From: Acidobacteriaceae bacterium
Lineage (GTDB): Bacteria; Acidobacteriota; Terriglobia; Terriglobales; Acidobacteriaceae
DNA length: 64,000 nt
Direction: 5' to 3'
Assembly (NCBI GenBank): GCA_028283655.1
Contig: JAPWKE010000003.1
Coordinates: 3,100,001-3,164,000 of the forward strand
The translations under genes were made by a program, and so were the position numbers. This document shows, piece by piece, positions 35,375-43,546 of this stretch. How positions within the stretch are numbered: the stretch's first letter is position 1; every line of letters begins with the position of its first letter. The notes beneath the pieces were generated by a model. That model worked only from the letters and a program-made list of their open reading frames with translations, was not told where the DNA came from and searched no databases.

Positions 35375-37063
35375 TTATTCGGTGTGGGACATCCAGCCGT
35401 TGCGTTGGAGCCAGGTTTCGAGCAGTTGCGGCCAGGCCTGGGCGCCGGGGGTTGTTCCGGCGAGGCCGAGGCCGTGGTTGCCGTGCTCGAAGATGTGCAT
35501 TTCTATGGGGAGGTGATGCTGCTGGTAGGCCTCGTAGAAGCGGATGGAGTTGAGCACGGGGACAACGCGATCATCGGTGGTGGTGAAGAGGAAGGCAGGT
35601 GGGCTATCGGGCTTGACCTGAAGCTCGTTCGAAAGGGATTTCACGAGCGCGGGGTCGGGATGCGGACCGAGGAGGTTGGCGAGAGAGCCGGGGTGCGAGA
35701 GTGCGGGATCGCCCATGGAGATGAGCGGGTAGCAAAGGATGCCGAAGGTAGGACGCGCGCTGAGGCTGTCGATGGCGTCTGGCGTGTAGGGCATGGGGGG
35801 AGCCAGGGACTCTGCGAAGTGCGTGAGCATGAAGGAGGCGAGATGGCCCCCGGCGGAGAAGCCCCAGATGCCGACGCTGTCGGCGTTGAAGCCCCACTCT
35901 GCGGCGTGGGAGCGGACGAGGCGCATGGCGCGCTCGGCGTCGAGCATGGGAGCGGGATATTGGTAGGGCGCGACACGGTAGTGGAGCACGATGGCCGCGA
36001 CGTTGCGCGCGGCAAGCCAGCGGCCGATCTGCGCGCCTTCGTGGTCGAGCGCGAGGCCAGCGTAGCCGCCGCCGGGGAGCACGAGGACGGCGGTGTGCGT
36101 GGGGTTAGAAGCTGGCAGATACGCCTCGAGGAACGGGGTGTCGGCTTCCGAGTGACCACGAGCGAGTGGAACGGCTGCGGGCCAGACCGGCAGGCGGACG
36201 GGAGCGATGGCGGCGACAGGTTTGCCCTGCCACTCCTGCGCGAGCATGAGGCCTGCCGCTTTGTGCGTGGCGGTAGAGGGGTGGTCGCGGTGGTAGTAGA
36301 AGAACGTTTCCGGGCTGGCGCAGGGAGTGGTGTCTTCGTGGAAGATGGCACGGCCTGCGCAGGGGTTCTTCGTGTCGGTGATGCCGTAGGTGGCAGGGGA
36401 ACGCATGACCGCGTCGAAGTAGAGGCCCCAGTCGCTGCTCTGCACCGTGGCGCCGGGGAGCTTGTGGCCGATGTCTTTGGGGATCATGCGGAGCGAGGTG
36501 TTGAGCCGAAGAGCGACGGCGCGAAAGCCGGGGATTTGCTCTGGCAGGGCGGCGACGCGGAAGCGGCGAGCGCCTGCGGCGTAAAGCTGCTGAATCTCTT
36601 CTTCGAGGTGCTGCACGGTTTCGAGCGTGGGAACGGTGCGGTCGTTACCGCCGCCAGCGAGGAAGAAGAGGGTTTCGTCGGGATTGAAGCGAAGCTTGCC
36701 GCTGTGGGCCAGATCGACGAACTCGTCGACCTGGTTGGCCATGCCGAAGCCGAGCATCGCCTCCTTTGTGACGTTGTGTCCGGGAGAGCGGCCGGTGGGA
36801 GCTCCGCTGACGGCGAAGTTGAGGCTGTCGTTCGGGGTGAAGGAGTGGTTCGGAGTCTTCAGCTCGATGCCGAGCTGCTGCGCGGCGTACCAGACGGCGG
36901 TGGGGCCGTTGCCGTCCACGTAGCCGCGACCGGTGTCGGAGTAGCTGTCGCCGAAGACGAAGACGCGGTGGATGGGCGCGTCGGGCTTCGGGGCACTTTG
37001 CGCAGCGAGCGGAAGCGAAGCAGAGGCGATAGCGGCGGTGGCGAAGAGCTTGCGGAGGTTCAT
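35375..37063 (-). CDS. Fused double esterase: SGNH/GDSL domain plus acetyl-esterase alpha/beta hydrolase
   Basis: 562 residues, Sec signal MNLRKLFATAAIASASLPLAAQ. Residues about 25-270 are a GDSL hydrolase of the CE16/thermolabile-haemolysin-like group: nucleophile Ser in FVFGDSYSDTG, GGGND block, and the Asp/His pair in DHPSTATH. Residues about 290-560 are a separate alpha/beta hydrolase of the acetyl-xylan esterase/Aes type: oxyanion region LPGGGYAGLALDHEG, nucleophile in GFSAGGHLASF, Asp in DDRVVP and His in EHGNHG. Both triads look intact, so the protein may remove acetyl groups from two positions or substrates. It is 14 bases downstream of another GDSL esterase gene and presumably in one operon under the operator at 37891. 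Confidence 0.85.
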   Translation of the reverse strand: MNLRKLFATAAIASASLPLAAQSAPKPDAPIHRVFVFGDSYSDTGRGYVDGNGPTAVWYAAQQLGIELKTPNHSFTPNDSLNFAVSGAPTGRSPGHNVTKEAMLGFGMANQVDEFVDLAHSGKLRFNPDETLFFLAGGGNDRTVPTLETVQHLEEEIQQLYAAGARRFRVAALPEQIPGFRAVALRLNTSLRMIPKDIGHKLPGATVQSSDWGLYFDAVMRSPATYGITDTKNPCAGRAIFHEDTTPCASPETFFYYHRDHPSTATHKAAGLMLAQEWQGKPVAAIAPVRLPVWPAAVPLARGHSEADTPFLEAYLPASNPTHTAVLVLPGGGYAGLALDHEGAQIGRWLAARNVAAIVLHYRVAPYQYPAPMLDAERAMRLVRSHAAEWGFNADSVGIWGFSAGGHLASFMLTHFAESLAPPMPYTPDAIDSLSARPTFGILCYPLISMGDPALSHPGSLANLLGPHPDPALVKSLSNELQVKPDSPPAFLFTTTDDRVVPVLNSIRFYEAYQQHHLPIEMHIFEHGNHGLGLAGTTPGAQAWPQLLETWLQRNGWMSHTE

Positions 37064-37077
37064 GGCGGGGGTCTGGC

Positions 37078-37833
37078 CTACGGTTGCGTTTGCAGCGTTT
37101 TTTCGAGGGCGGGTTCGGCGAGCGATTCCATGATGGCGTAGCCGGGGGCCTGCGGGTGGACGCCGTCGAGCGTGAGTTCGGGCTTCAGCGCGCCATCAGG
37201 AGTGGCCATGGGCGTCCAGTAGTCGACGTAGACGATGCCCTGCTCTTCTGCGTACGACCTTATCCACTTGTTGAGCGCGACGATCTTCTGCGCGGGTTGG
37301 AGGCCGCGACGCCAGCCGTAGTCGGCCGAGGGCAGCAGCGAGCAGAGCACGACGCGGATGTGGCTGGCGCGAGCGATCTCCACCATGGAGCGGATGTTGT
37401 CGGCGATCTGGTCCTGGGTGCGGACGCCGGTGTTGCCCGCGATGTCGTTGGTGCCGGCGAGGATGACGACGGCTTCGGGGTGGAGGTTCACGACGTCCTG
37501 ACGGAAGCGGACGAGCATCTGCTCGGTGGTCTGGCCGCTGATGCCGCGGTTGACGTAGGGCTTGCCGGGGAAGAACTTGCCGCCGTTACGCGTCCAGGCG
37601 TCGGTGATGGAGTCGCCGTAGAAGACGACGCGGCCAGGCTGATGGGCGGGCAGGGCGGCGTCAGCAGCGGCGTAGCGATCGAGCTGCGCCCAGTCGAGCT
37701 TCGAGAGGTCGGGGCGGGACGGCTTCGCGGCCTGCGGTGGTGCCGGGAGCGGAGCTGCCGGGACGGGCACGGTTTGAGCAGACGCTCCAAGCGCCATCGT
37801 GAATACTGCGGCCAGCAACGCCTTCGACTTCAT
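37078..37833 (-). CDS. Secreted SGNH/GDSL esterase
   Basis: The ATG at 37833 (GGAG and AAGAAG upstream) gives 251 residues with Sec signal MKSKALLAAVFTMALGASAQ and a Pro/Ala-rich linker. All four SGNH blocks are present: Ser in FYGDSITDAW, Gly in NRGISGQT, Asn in LAGTNDIAGN, and Asp/His in LDGVHPQAPGY. These enzymes deacetylate polysaccharides or hydrolyse small esters; the context (polygalacturonase, fused acetyl-esterase) favours carbohydrate deacetylation. A LacI-type operator lies 58 bases before the start. Confidence 0.85.
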   Translation of the reverse strand: MKSKALLAAVFTMALGASAQTVPVPAAPLPAPPQAAKPSRPDLSKLDWAQLDRYAAADAALPAHQPGRVVFYGDSITDAWTRNGGKFFPGKPYVNRGISGQTTEQMLVRFRQDVVNLHPEAVVILAGTNDIAGNTGVRTQDQIADNIRSMVEIARASHIRVVLCSLLPSADYGWRRGLQPAQKIVALNKWIRSYAEEQGIVYVDYWTPMATPDGALKPELTLDGVHPQAPGYAIMESLAEPALEKTLQTQP

Positions 37834-37890
37834 GTGCTTCTTCTCCAGTAGCTCCGGTTGAGCGACCGGGCAGCGCATTCATCTTACATG

Positions 37891-37904
37891 CGGAAACGTT
37901 TCCA
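37891..37904. promoter_or_regulatory. LacI-type operator upstream of the esterase operon
   Basis: CGGAAACGTTTCCA contains the perfect 12-base core GGAAACGTTTCC, 58 bases upstream of ATG 37833 and between the esterase gene and the end of rhaB. One of the two best matches in the window. Confidence 0.75.
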
Positions 37905-37932
37905 TTGCGTCGCATGCAGCGGGGCGAGAGGT

Positions 37933-39396
37933 CTAGGCGACCGGGGAAGAGTCGCAAAGCATGGCAGCGTAACGATGTGCGCGTTCGTGCGAGGGTGCGG
38001 TGCTGGCGTCGAGCGCGGCGAGTTGCAGCGCGAAGTTGCCGACGGTGCTGCTTTCGGGCGAGCCGAGGAGGACGGGTTTGCCGGAAGCCTCTTCGGTGAG
38101 GCGGCGGAGGAAGGCGTTGCGGCTGGCACCGCCGACGGCGTAGATGCGAGTGAACTGCTTGCCGCTGAGGCGTTCGAGCTGTTGCAGCAAGGTGGCGTAA
38201 CGAGCGGCGAGGCTGTGGAAGATGAGCGAAGCCATGGCAGGAGCGGCGGCAGAGGATTCGTCGAGCGGCGTGAGGTCGCGGGTCTGACGCTGGGTGTTGA
38301 TGCGGGCGGGCATGTCGCCCATTTTGAGGAGCTCGGGGTCGTCGACGTCGAGGAGCGTATCGGGCGTGGGAGCGAGTTCGGCGGCAGCGCAGAGCGCGGC
38401 GATCTCCCAGGGGCTTCCCTGCTCTTCCCAATGCAACATGCATTGCTTGAGGAGCCACATGCCGTTGACGTTCTTCTGCAGGAGCGTGCGGTCGCGGTCG
38501 AGGCCGAGGTTGGTGAACTGCTCGGCGCGAGCTTCTTCTCCGTTGCAGGGCTGCAGGACGGGCGTGCCGACGAGCGACCATGTACCCAGGCTGATGTAGG
38601 CCCAGTCTTCGCCCGCGGCGGGAATGCCCGCGACCGCGGAGGCGGTGTCATGGCAGGCGGGCGCGATAAGCGCAGTGTCTGCGAAGGCCGGGAGGTCCGC
38701 GAGCGGGCCGCGGAGTTTGCCGACGAGGGTTCCGGCGCAGACGATCTCGGGCATGGTCGCGGGAGGAAGTTCTGCGGTTTGCAGGATCTCCGGGGACCAG
38801 TGGCGCGTTTGCAGGTCGATCATCTGGGTGTGCGTGGCGTTGCTGTACTCCGCAACGGGGCGGCCGCCCCAGCGGTGCAGCAGGTACTCGGGCAGGTTGA
38901 GCCAGACGGCGCCGTCGGGTTTGGCGGCGAGGTGGTCGGCGAAGCGCTGGTAGAGCGTGTTGAGCGGCTGGAGCTGGAGGCCGGTGATCTCGCGCAGGCG
39001 GTCGGGGCTGATGCGTTGATGAAGCTGATCGGCGGCGGCGGCGTTGCGTTCGTCGCGGTAGCAGAAGGGAGCTTCAAGAGGGTTGCCGGAGACGTCAAGG
39101 CGAACGTAGTCGACCGCCCAGCCGTCGACACCGAGGGAACGAATGCCTTCCGGGGCAAGCTCTGCACAGAGGCGGAGGCCGTGGTCGACGCCGCTGAGGA
39201 TTTGATCCAGCGGCCAGCGCATGGTGCCGTCGGGGGCGAGGACGGGGCCGTTGGCGAAGCGGTGGACGAGCTGCATGTGCGGGAGGCCGTTGGCCCAGCG
39301 CAGCAGGCTGACTCGGCAGCTTTCTGCGCCGAGGTCCACTGCGACAGATGCCCGCGTCGCCGCGGGCATCTCTTCGCGTTGTTGGGTCGAACTCAC
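37933..39396 (-). CDS. rhaB: Rhamnulokinase
   Basis: Phosphorylates L-rhamnulose to L-rhamnulose-1-phosphate. The start GTG 39396 overlaps the stop of the aldolase gene (GTGA) and gives 487 residues. FGGY-kinase features: phosphate-1 loop VAVDLGAESCRVSLL at the N-terminus; SLGVDGWAVDYVRLD; FCYRDERN, close to the rhamnulokinase Y-R-D block; ISLGTWSLVG; and the adenosine loop AVGGASRNAFLRRL. The immediate neighbours (rhamnulose-1-P aldolase, rhamnose isomerase) make rhamnulose the substrate. Confidence 0.93.
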   Translation of the reverse strand: MSSTQQREEMPAATRASVAVDLGAESCRVSLLRWANGLPHMQLVHRFANGPVLAPDGTMRWPLDQILSGVDHGLRLCAELAPEGIRSLGVDGWAVDYVRLDVSGNPLEAPFCYRDERNAAAADQLHQRISPDRLREITGLQLQPLNTLYQRFADHLAAKPDGAVWLNLPEYLLHRWGGRPVAEYSNATHTQMIDLQTRHWSPEILQTAELPPATMPEIVCAGTLVGKLRGPLADLPAFADTALIAPACHDTASAVAGIPAAGEDWAYISLGTWSLVGTPVLQPCNGEEARAEQFTNLGLDRDRTLLQKNVNGMWLLKQCMLHWEEQGSPWEIAALCAAAELAPTPDTLLDVDDPELLKMGDMPARINTQRQTRDLTPLDESSAAAPAMASLIFHSLAARYATLLQQLERLSGKQFTRIYAVGGASRNAFLRRLTEEASGKPVLLGSPESSTVGNFALQLAALDASTAPSHERAHRYAAMLCDSSPVA

Positions 39397-41609
39397 CGCA
39401 GGAAGGCCTCGATGAGGCCGCCGTCCACGGGGATGAGATGGCCCGTGGTGCAACGGGAGAGCGGACCAGCGAGGAAGAGGATCGCTTCCGCGTTGTCCTT
39501 GGGGTCGATGGGGACGTGGGTGAGGGTGCGCTGCGCGTAGAACTCGGCGAGAGCGTCGCGGAGGTCGTCGTCGCTGGCTGATTCCGCGAAGGGAATGTTG
39601 TACTTCGCGAGCGAAGCCTTCACACGGTCACGCGGGAACATGGTGGAGCCCTTGACGACGGTTGCGGGGCTGATGCCGTTGACGCGAACGAGCGGAGCCA
39701 TCCCCACGGCGAGCTCGCGCACGAGGTGGCTGAGCGCAGCCTTGCTGACGTCGTAGGCCTCGCTGCCGCGCTTGGGCACGACGGCGTTTGCAGAGCTGGT
39801 GAGCACCAGCGTTGCGGGCACACCCTGCTTCTTGAGCAGCGTGTTGCATTCTTCCGCGAGGCGGAAGTTGCTGGTGACGTTGATGTCGAGCGTGAGGCCC
39901 CACTGGTCGTCGCTGATAACGCCCGAGGGCGACGACGGGAAGATGGCCGCAGTGTTGACGACGATGTCGAGGCCGCCGAAGGCCTTCACCGTTGCGGCGA
40001 GGGCTTCGCGGATGGCTTCGCGCTTCGTGATATCGATGGAGGTGAAGGCGACGGCTTCCTTGCCGGCGATGGCCTTGCACTCTTCCGCAACGCGCTCCGC
40101 CCCAGCGACGTCGCGGTCGGCGACGACGACGTGTGCGCCGCGTTCTGCAGCCAGCAGAGCTACTTCACGGCCGATGCCACTGCCACCACCGACGATGAGA
40201 GCGATCTTGCGGCTGAGCTGCTTCTCGGGTGGCTGGCGACGGATCTTCGCTTCTTCCAGTGCCCAGTACTCGATGCGGAAAGCCTCGCTGGGTGGGAGGG
40301 CGACGTAGTTTTCAAAGACGGTGAACTGGTCGGCGCTGGCAGCCGGACCTGCCTGCGGAACGTCTTCACACTTCACGCCGCCGCCGAGCGCGCCTGCACC
40401 TTCCATGACACCGATGGCGTTGATGTAGAACTCACCGGTGAGACGGGCTTCGGTCTTGTTCTTGCCGAAGGTGAACATGCCAACGCCGGGAACGAGCACG
40501 ACGGTGGGGCTGGCGTCACGCTGCGCGGGCGACTCCGGCAGAGCGTGCCTGGTGTAGTACTGCGCGTACTCGGCGCGGTAGGTTTCGAGCGCGGTCTCCA
40601 CGATGGAGGCAAGCTCTGCCGCATCGCCAGAGGGGTTCCACTTGAGGAACATCGGGCGGATCTTGGTGCGGATGAAGTGGTCGGGGCAGCTGGTGCCAAG
40701 GTGCGCGAGCGGCTCGGCATGGTCCGAGTTGACGAAGCGCAGAACCTGCTCGGTGTCAGAGAAGGAGCCGATCCAGCGCTGCTTGCGCGAGACCGCGCCA
40801 CGCAGAACGGGCATAAGCGCTGCCGCGATTTCGCTGCGGTCGGTGCGGGTCTCCGCCTTCGCACCGCCGAAGGACTTGTGGCCTTCGCGGAGGCTGTGAC
40901 GCTCAATGAACTGGCCGAGCTGGTCGATGATGGTGATGGTGTTGAGGTAGCACTCGCGCTGCGTGTCGCCCCAGGTGAAGAGGCCGTGGCCGCCGAGGAC
41001 GACGCCGTCGCAGCCGGGGGTTTCTTCAACGATGCGGCGAAGCATCATGCCCAGCTCAAAGCCGGGGCGCTGCCAGGGGAGCCAGGCGAGCTTATGGCCG
41101 AACTCCTTGTTGAACTCTTCCATCTTGGCCTTGCCGTTGGCCGACGCCGCGAGGGCGATGGCCCAGTCGGGGTGAAGATGGTCGACGTGCTCGAACGGAA
41201 GGAAGCCGTGCAGCGGCGTGTCGATGGAGGCTGCGGTCGGGTTGTTGTTGAAGGTGACGAGCGGATAGAGCGCGACCATGCCGTCTTCTTCCGCAACGCC
41301 CTTGTACTGCTTTTCTAGCTGGAGCAGACGGTCGAGGTAGAGCGTAGCGAAGCCGGCGCGCTTGATGGAGCCGAGGTCGCCGCCGGAGCCCTTGACCCAG
41401 AGCACCTTCACAGGCTGCTGCGAGACGGGGTCAATGGTTTCCAGCTTGGAGCTCGTGTTGCCGCCGCCAAAGTTGGTGATGCGGAGATCAGAGCCGAGGA
41501 GGTTCGAGCGGTAGCGGAGCAGCTCAGGTGCGTCCAGTTTTGCGGCTACGGCGTCGTCCCAGCGATCTTCCAAAAACTTCAGTTGTCCGGTGTTATTTCC
41601 CTGCTGCAC
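39393..41609 (-). CDS. rhaD: Bifunctional rhamnulose-1-phosphate aldolase / L-lactaldehyde dehydrogenase
   Basis: 738 residues, two enzymes in one chain. Residues about 20-420 are a class II (zinc) aldolase domain (TNFGGGNTSSK; HGFLPFEHVDHLHPD with zinc-binding histidines; GVVLGGHGLFTWG) that splits L-rhamnulose-1-P into DHAP and L-lactaldehyde. Residues about 465-738 are a short-chain dehydrogenase: NAD loop GGGSGIG at 474-480, Tyr619 and Lys623 of Y-x-x-x-K, and the Ser in LTSSAN. It should oxidise L-lactaldehyde to L-lactate. This is the RhaEW/YuxG-type fusion. The next step is supplied by lutABC upstream. A motif shared with the lut promoter lies 63-79 bases upstream. Confidence 0.93.
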   Translation of the reverse strand: MQQGNNTGQLKFLEDRWDDAVAAKLDAPELLRYRSNLLGSDLRITNFGGGNTSSKLETIDPVSQQPVKVLWVKGSGGDLGSIKRAGFATLYLDRLLQLEKQYKGVAEEDGMVALYPLVTFNNNPTAASIDTPLHGFLPFEHVDHLHPDWAIALAASANGKAKMEEFNKEFGHKLAWLPWQRPGFELGMMLRRIVEETPGCDGVVLGGHGLFTWGDTQRECYLNTITIIDQLGQFIERHSLREGHKSFGGAKAETRTDRSEIAAALMPVLRGAVSRKQRWIGSFSDTEQVLRFVNSDHAEPLAHLGTSCPDHFIRTKIRPMFLKWNPSGDAAELASIVETALETYRAEYAQYYTRHALPESPAQRDASPTVVLVPGVGMFTFGKNKTEARLTGEFYINAIGVMEGAGALGGGVKCEDVPQAGPAASADQFTVFENYVALPPSEAFRIEYWALEEAKIRRQPPEKQLSRKIALIVGGGSGIGREVALLAAERGAHVVVADRDVAGAERVAEECKAIAGKEAVAFTSIDITKREAIREALAATVKAFGGLDIVVNTAAIFPSSPSGVISDDQWGLTLDINVTSNFRLAEECNTLLKKQGVPATLVLTSSANAVVPKRGSEAYDVSKAALSHLVRELAVGMAPLVRVNGISPATVVKGSTMFPRDRVKASLAKYNIPFAESASDDDLRDALAEFYAQRTLTHVPIDPKDNAEAILFLAGPLSRCTTGHLIPVDGGLIEAFLR

Positions 41610-41671
41610 GATGGTTCATCCTCTCTATTTCAGGCGTCGTCATGATCTCACGACGAAAACCAATATGGCAA

Positions 41672-41688
41672 TTATTTCTCATTTGAAT
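41672..41688. promoter_or_regulatory. Shared rha/lut motif upstream of the aldolase gene
   Basis: TTATTTCTCATTTGAAT (plus-strand sense), 63 bases upstream of ATG 41609 in an AT-rich gap of 102 bases. It matches TTATTTCTAAATTGGAT at 45828-45844 at 14 of 17 positions, in the same orientation relative to the gene. It is either a common promoter element or the site of a common regulator. Confidence 0.6.
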
Positions 41689-41711
41689 TTTGCGTCACCC
41701 TACGACGCAGG

Positions 41712-42914
41712 CTAGGCGTAGCTGCCGACTGCGCCACTGTTGGCTGCGGCGCGTTCCTGGCTGATGCGCTCGACATAGCCGCCTTCGTTGAGCGCCTGCA
41801 GCGGGTTTTCGTGCAGACCGTGCTGCTTGCGCCACGCCTTGACGAGCGGGCGGACGTCGGTCCAGAAGGCTTCGCGGAAGAGCTCTTCGGCATCGACGAG
41901 GCTGCAGGACTGCTGCAGATCGGCGAGCTTTTCCTGGTCAATGAGCGCGGCACGGGCGTAGAGGTCCTGCGCGGCCATCACGCTCTGGATCATCGCCTCG
42001 ATCTTGCCCTTCATGTTGTGGCTCTGGTCGATCATGTAGGCGACGTCGTTGTCGGCGCCAGGGCCCGCGCTGTGCAACTCGTGGAAGATGCGGAAGAGCT
42101 GGTAGGGGTCGATGGAGCCGAGCGTGAGGTCGTCGTCGGCGTACTTGCGGTCGTTGAAGTGGAAGCCACCGAGGGCGTTGGTGTGGATGAGCCAGCAGAC
42201 GATCTGCTCGATGTTGGTGGCGGGAGCGTGGTGGCCGGTGTCGACCAGGACCTTGGCCTGCGGGCCGCAGAACTGCGAGAGGTGGGCGGCCATGCCCCAG
42301 TCGGCCACGTCAGTGTGATAGAAAGCGGGCTCGAAGGGCTTGTACTCGATGAGCATTCGCTGGCCGGGAACCATGGCCGCGTAGGAAGCGGCGAGGGAGT
42401 CTTCGAGCCAGCCGATGCGGCGGCGCATGCTCTGTGTGCCGGGATAGTTAGAGCCGTCGGAGATCCACATGGAGATGTCGCGGGAGTTGAGCGCGGCAGA
42501 GATTTTGATGGACTCGATGACGTGGTCAACGGCCTGCTTGCGGATGCCCGCGTCTGGGTTGGCGATGGAGCCGAACTTGTACTCCTGCAACTGGAAGAGG
42601 TTGGGATTGATGGAGCCGGGGGCGATGCCGTTGGCTGCGGCAAGCGACTTGATGCTGTCGACGTCCGCGAGGCCGTTGGGGAGGTCCCAGAGGACGTGCA
42701 GCGCGACCGTGGGAGTGCAGCCGGTGAGGCGATTCACTTCGCCCGCGTCGGCGAACTTCTCTGCGATGGTGTTCGCTGCGCCGGGCTGAACGAACTTGCC
42801 GAAGCGCGTGCCAGTGTTGGCAAAGCCCCAGGAAGGGATTTCGATTTTGAAGCGGTCGAGCGCTGCGAAGACCCGTTGCTGCGCGTTGCTTTGTGTGGCG
42901 TCCATCTGTGTCAT
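41712..42914 (-). CDS. rhaI: L-rhamnose isomerase
   Basis: 400 residues; interconverts L-rhamnose and L-rhamnulose, metal-dependent, cytoplasmic. The sequence matches the RhaI (Pseudomonas stutzeri-type) TIM-barrel isomerases: EIPSWGFANTGTRFGKF at the N-terminus, YKFGSIANPD, MWISDGSNYPG, MLIEYKPFEPAFYHTD with the metal-ligand Glu, LVDTGHHAPATNIE, and GGFHFNDRKYADDDLT. The ATG overlaps the lutC stop (ATGA), so rhaI is the fourth gene of the lut operon rather than the first of the rha unit. It is followed by a 102-base gap with a promoter-type motif before the aldolase. Confidence 0.93.
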   Translation of the reverse strand: MTQMDATQSNAQQRVFAALDRFKIEIPSWGFANTGTRFGKFVQPGAANTIAEKFADAGEVNRLTGCTPTVALHVLWDLPNGLADVDSIKSLAAANGIAPGSINPNLFQLQEYKFGSIANPDAGIRKQAVDHVIESIKISAALNSRDISMWISDGSNYPGTQSMRRRIGWLEDSLAASYAAMVPGQRMLIEYKPFEPAFYHTDVADWGMAAHLSQFCGPQAKVLVDTGHHAPATNIEQIVCWLIHTNALGGFHFNDRKYADDDLTLGSIDPYQLFRIFHELHSAGPGADNDVAYMIDQSHNMKGKIEAMIQSVMAAQDLYARAALIDQEKLADLQQSCSLVDAEELFREAFWTDVRPLVKAWRKQHGLHENPLQALNEGGYVERISQERAAANSGAVGSYA

Positions 42915-43546
42915 GTCCCTTCTTTTTCCACCAAAATCACGTACAGGAACCGGGGTCCGTGTACGCCTTTGACTCGTGTCATTTCGATATCTGCCGTCGC
43001 CGAGGGGCCGGAGACGAAGGTTGTCGGCATGGTTGCCGTGGGCGCGAGGCGCGCAATGGCTTCAGGCACGGTGGCGACAACCTGGCCGGTGCGGATGACG
43101 CAGAGATGCGTGTCCGGCACCAGGGTGAGCGCGCGGCGGCCTTCAGCAGGGCCGTGCTGCAGAACGAGGGTGCCGGTTTCTGCGATGCCGACGGTGCAGA
43201 GCGTGAGGACGCCGTCGAGTGTGTCCAACTCCGCGTGCGTGAGTGCGGCGTCGTCAATAAAAGCAACGTCTGCGGGACGCCAGGCCTGCGGGAAACCAGC
43301 AGGCAGGCCGACGCGGCTGGCGGCTGATGCAGAGATAGCAGCCGCGACGGTCTGCGCGACCTCTGCCGAAGTGCAGCGGAGAACGTGCGCGTCGTAGTCG
43401 AGGAGGCGGTCGATGAACTTTTCCAGGACGGCTTCGCGAGAGCTTTCGCTGGCGGCGCGATAGTCGCGGGGAATGGCGGCCTCCGCAGCGTGGGCTGTGG
43501 TGTTGGCTCGGGTGATGGCGGCGAGAATGTCTGCGCGTGCGCTCAT
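42911..43546 (-). CDS. lutC: L-lactate utilisation protein LutC
   Basis: The ATG at 43546 overlaps the lutB stop (ATGA) and gives 211 residues. LUD-domain features are seen: GIAETGTLVLQHGPAEGR, LTLVPDTHLCVI, and GPSATADIEMTRVKGVHGP near the C-terminus, a family signature. LutC works with LutA and LutB as the three-subunit iron-sulfur L-lactate oxidation system producing pyruvate. Confidence 0.93.
   Translation of the reverse strand: MSARADILAAITRANTTAHAAEAAIPRDYRAASESSREAVLEKFIDRLLDYDAHVLRCTSAEVAQTVAAAISASAASRVGLPAGFPQAWRPADVAFIDDAALTHAELDTLDGVLTLCTVGIAETGTLVLQHGPAEGRRALTLVPDTHLCVIRTGQVVATVPEAIARLAPTATMPTTFVSGPSATADIEMTRVKGVHGPRFLYVILVEKEGT

Noticed and set aside
36299-36312. AACGTTTCC half-site resembling the LacI-type palindrome
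   Set aside because: Only one half-site matches, and it lies deep inside the fused esterase gene.
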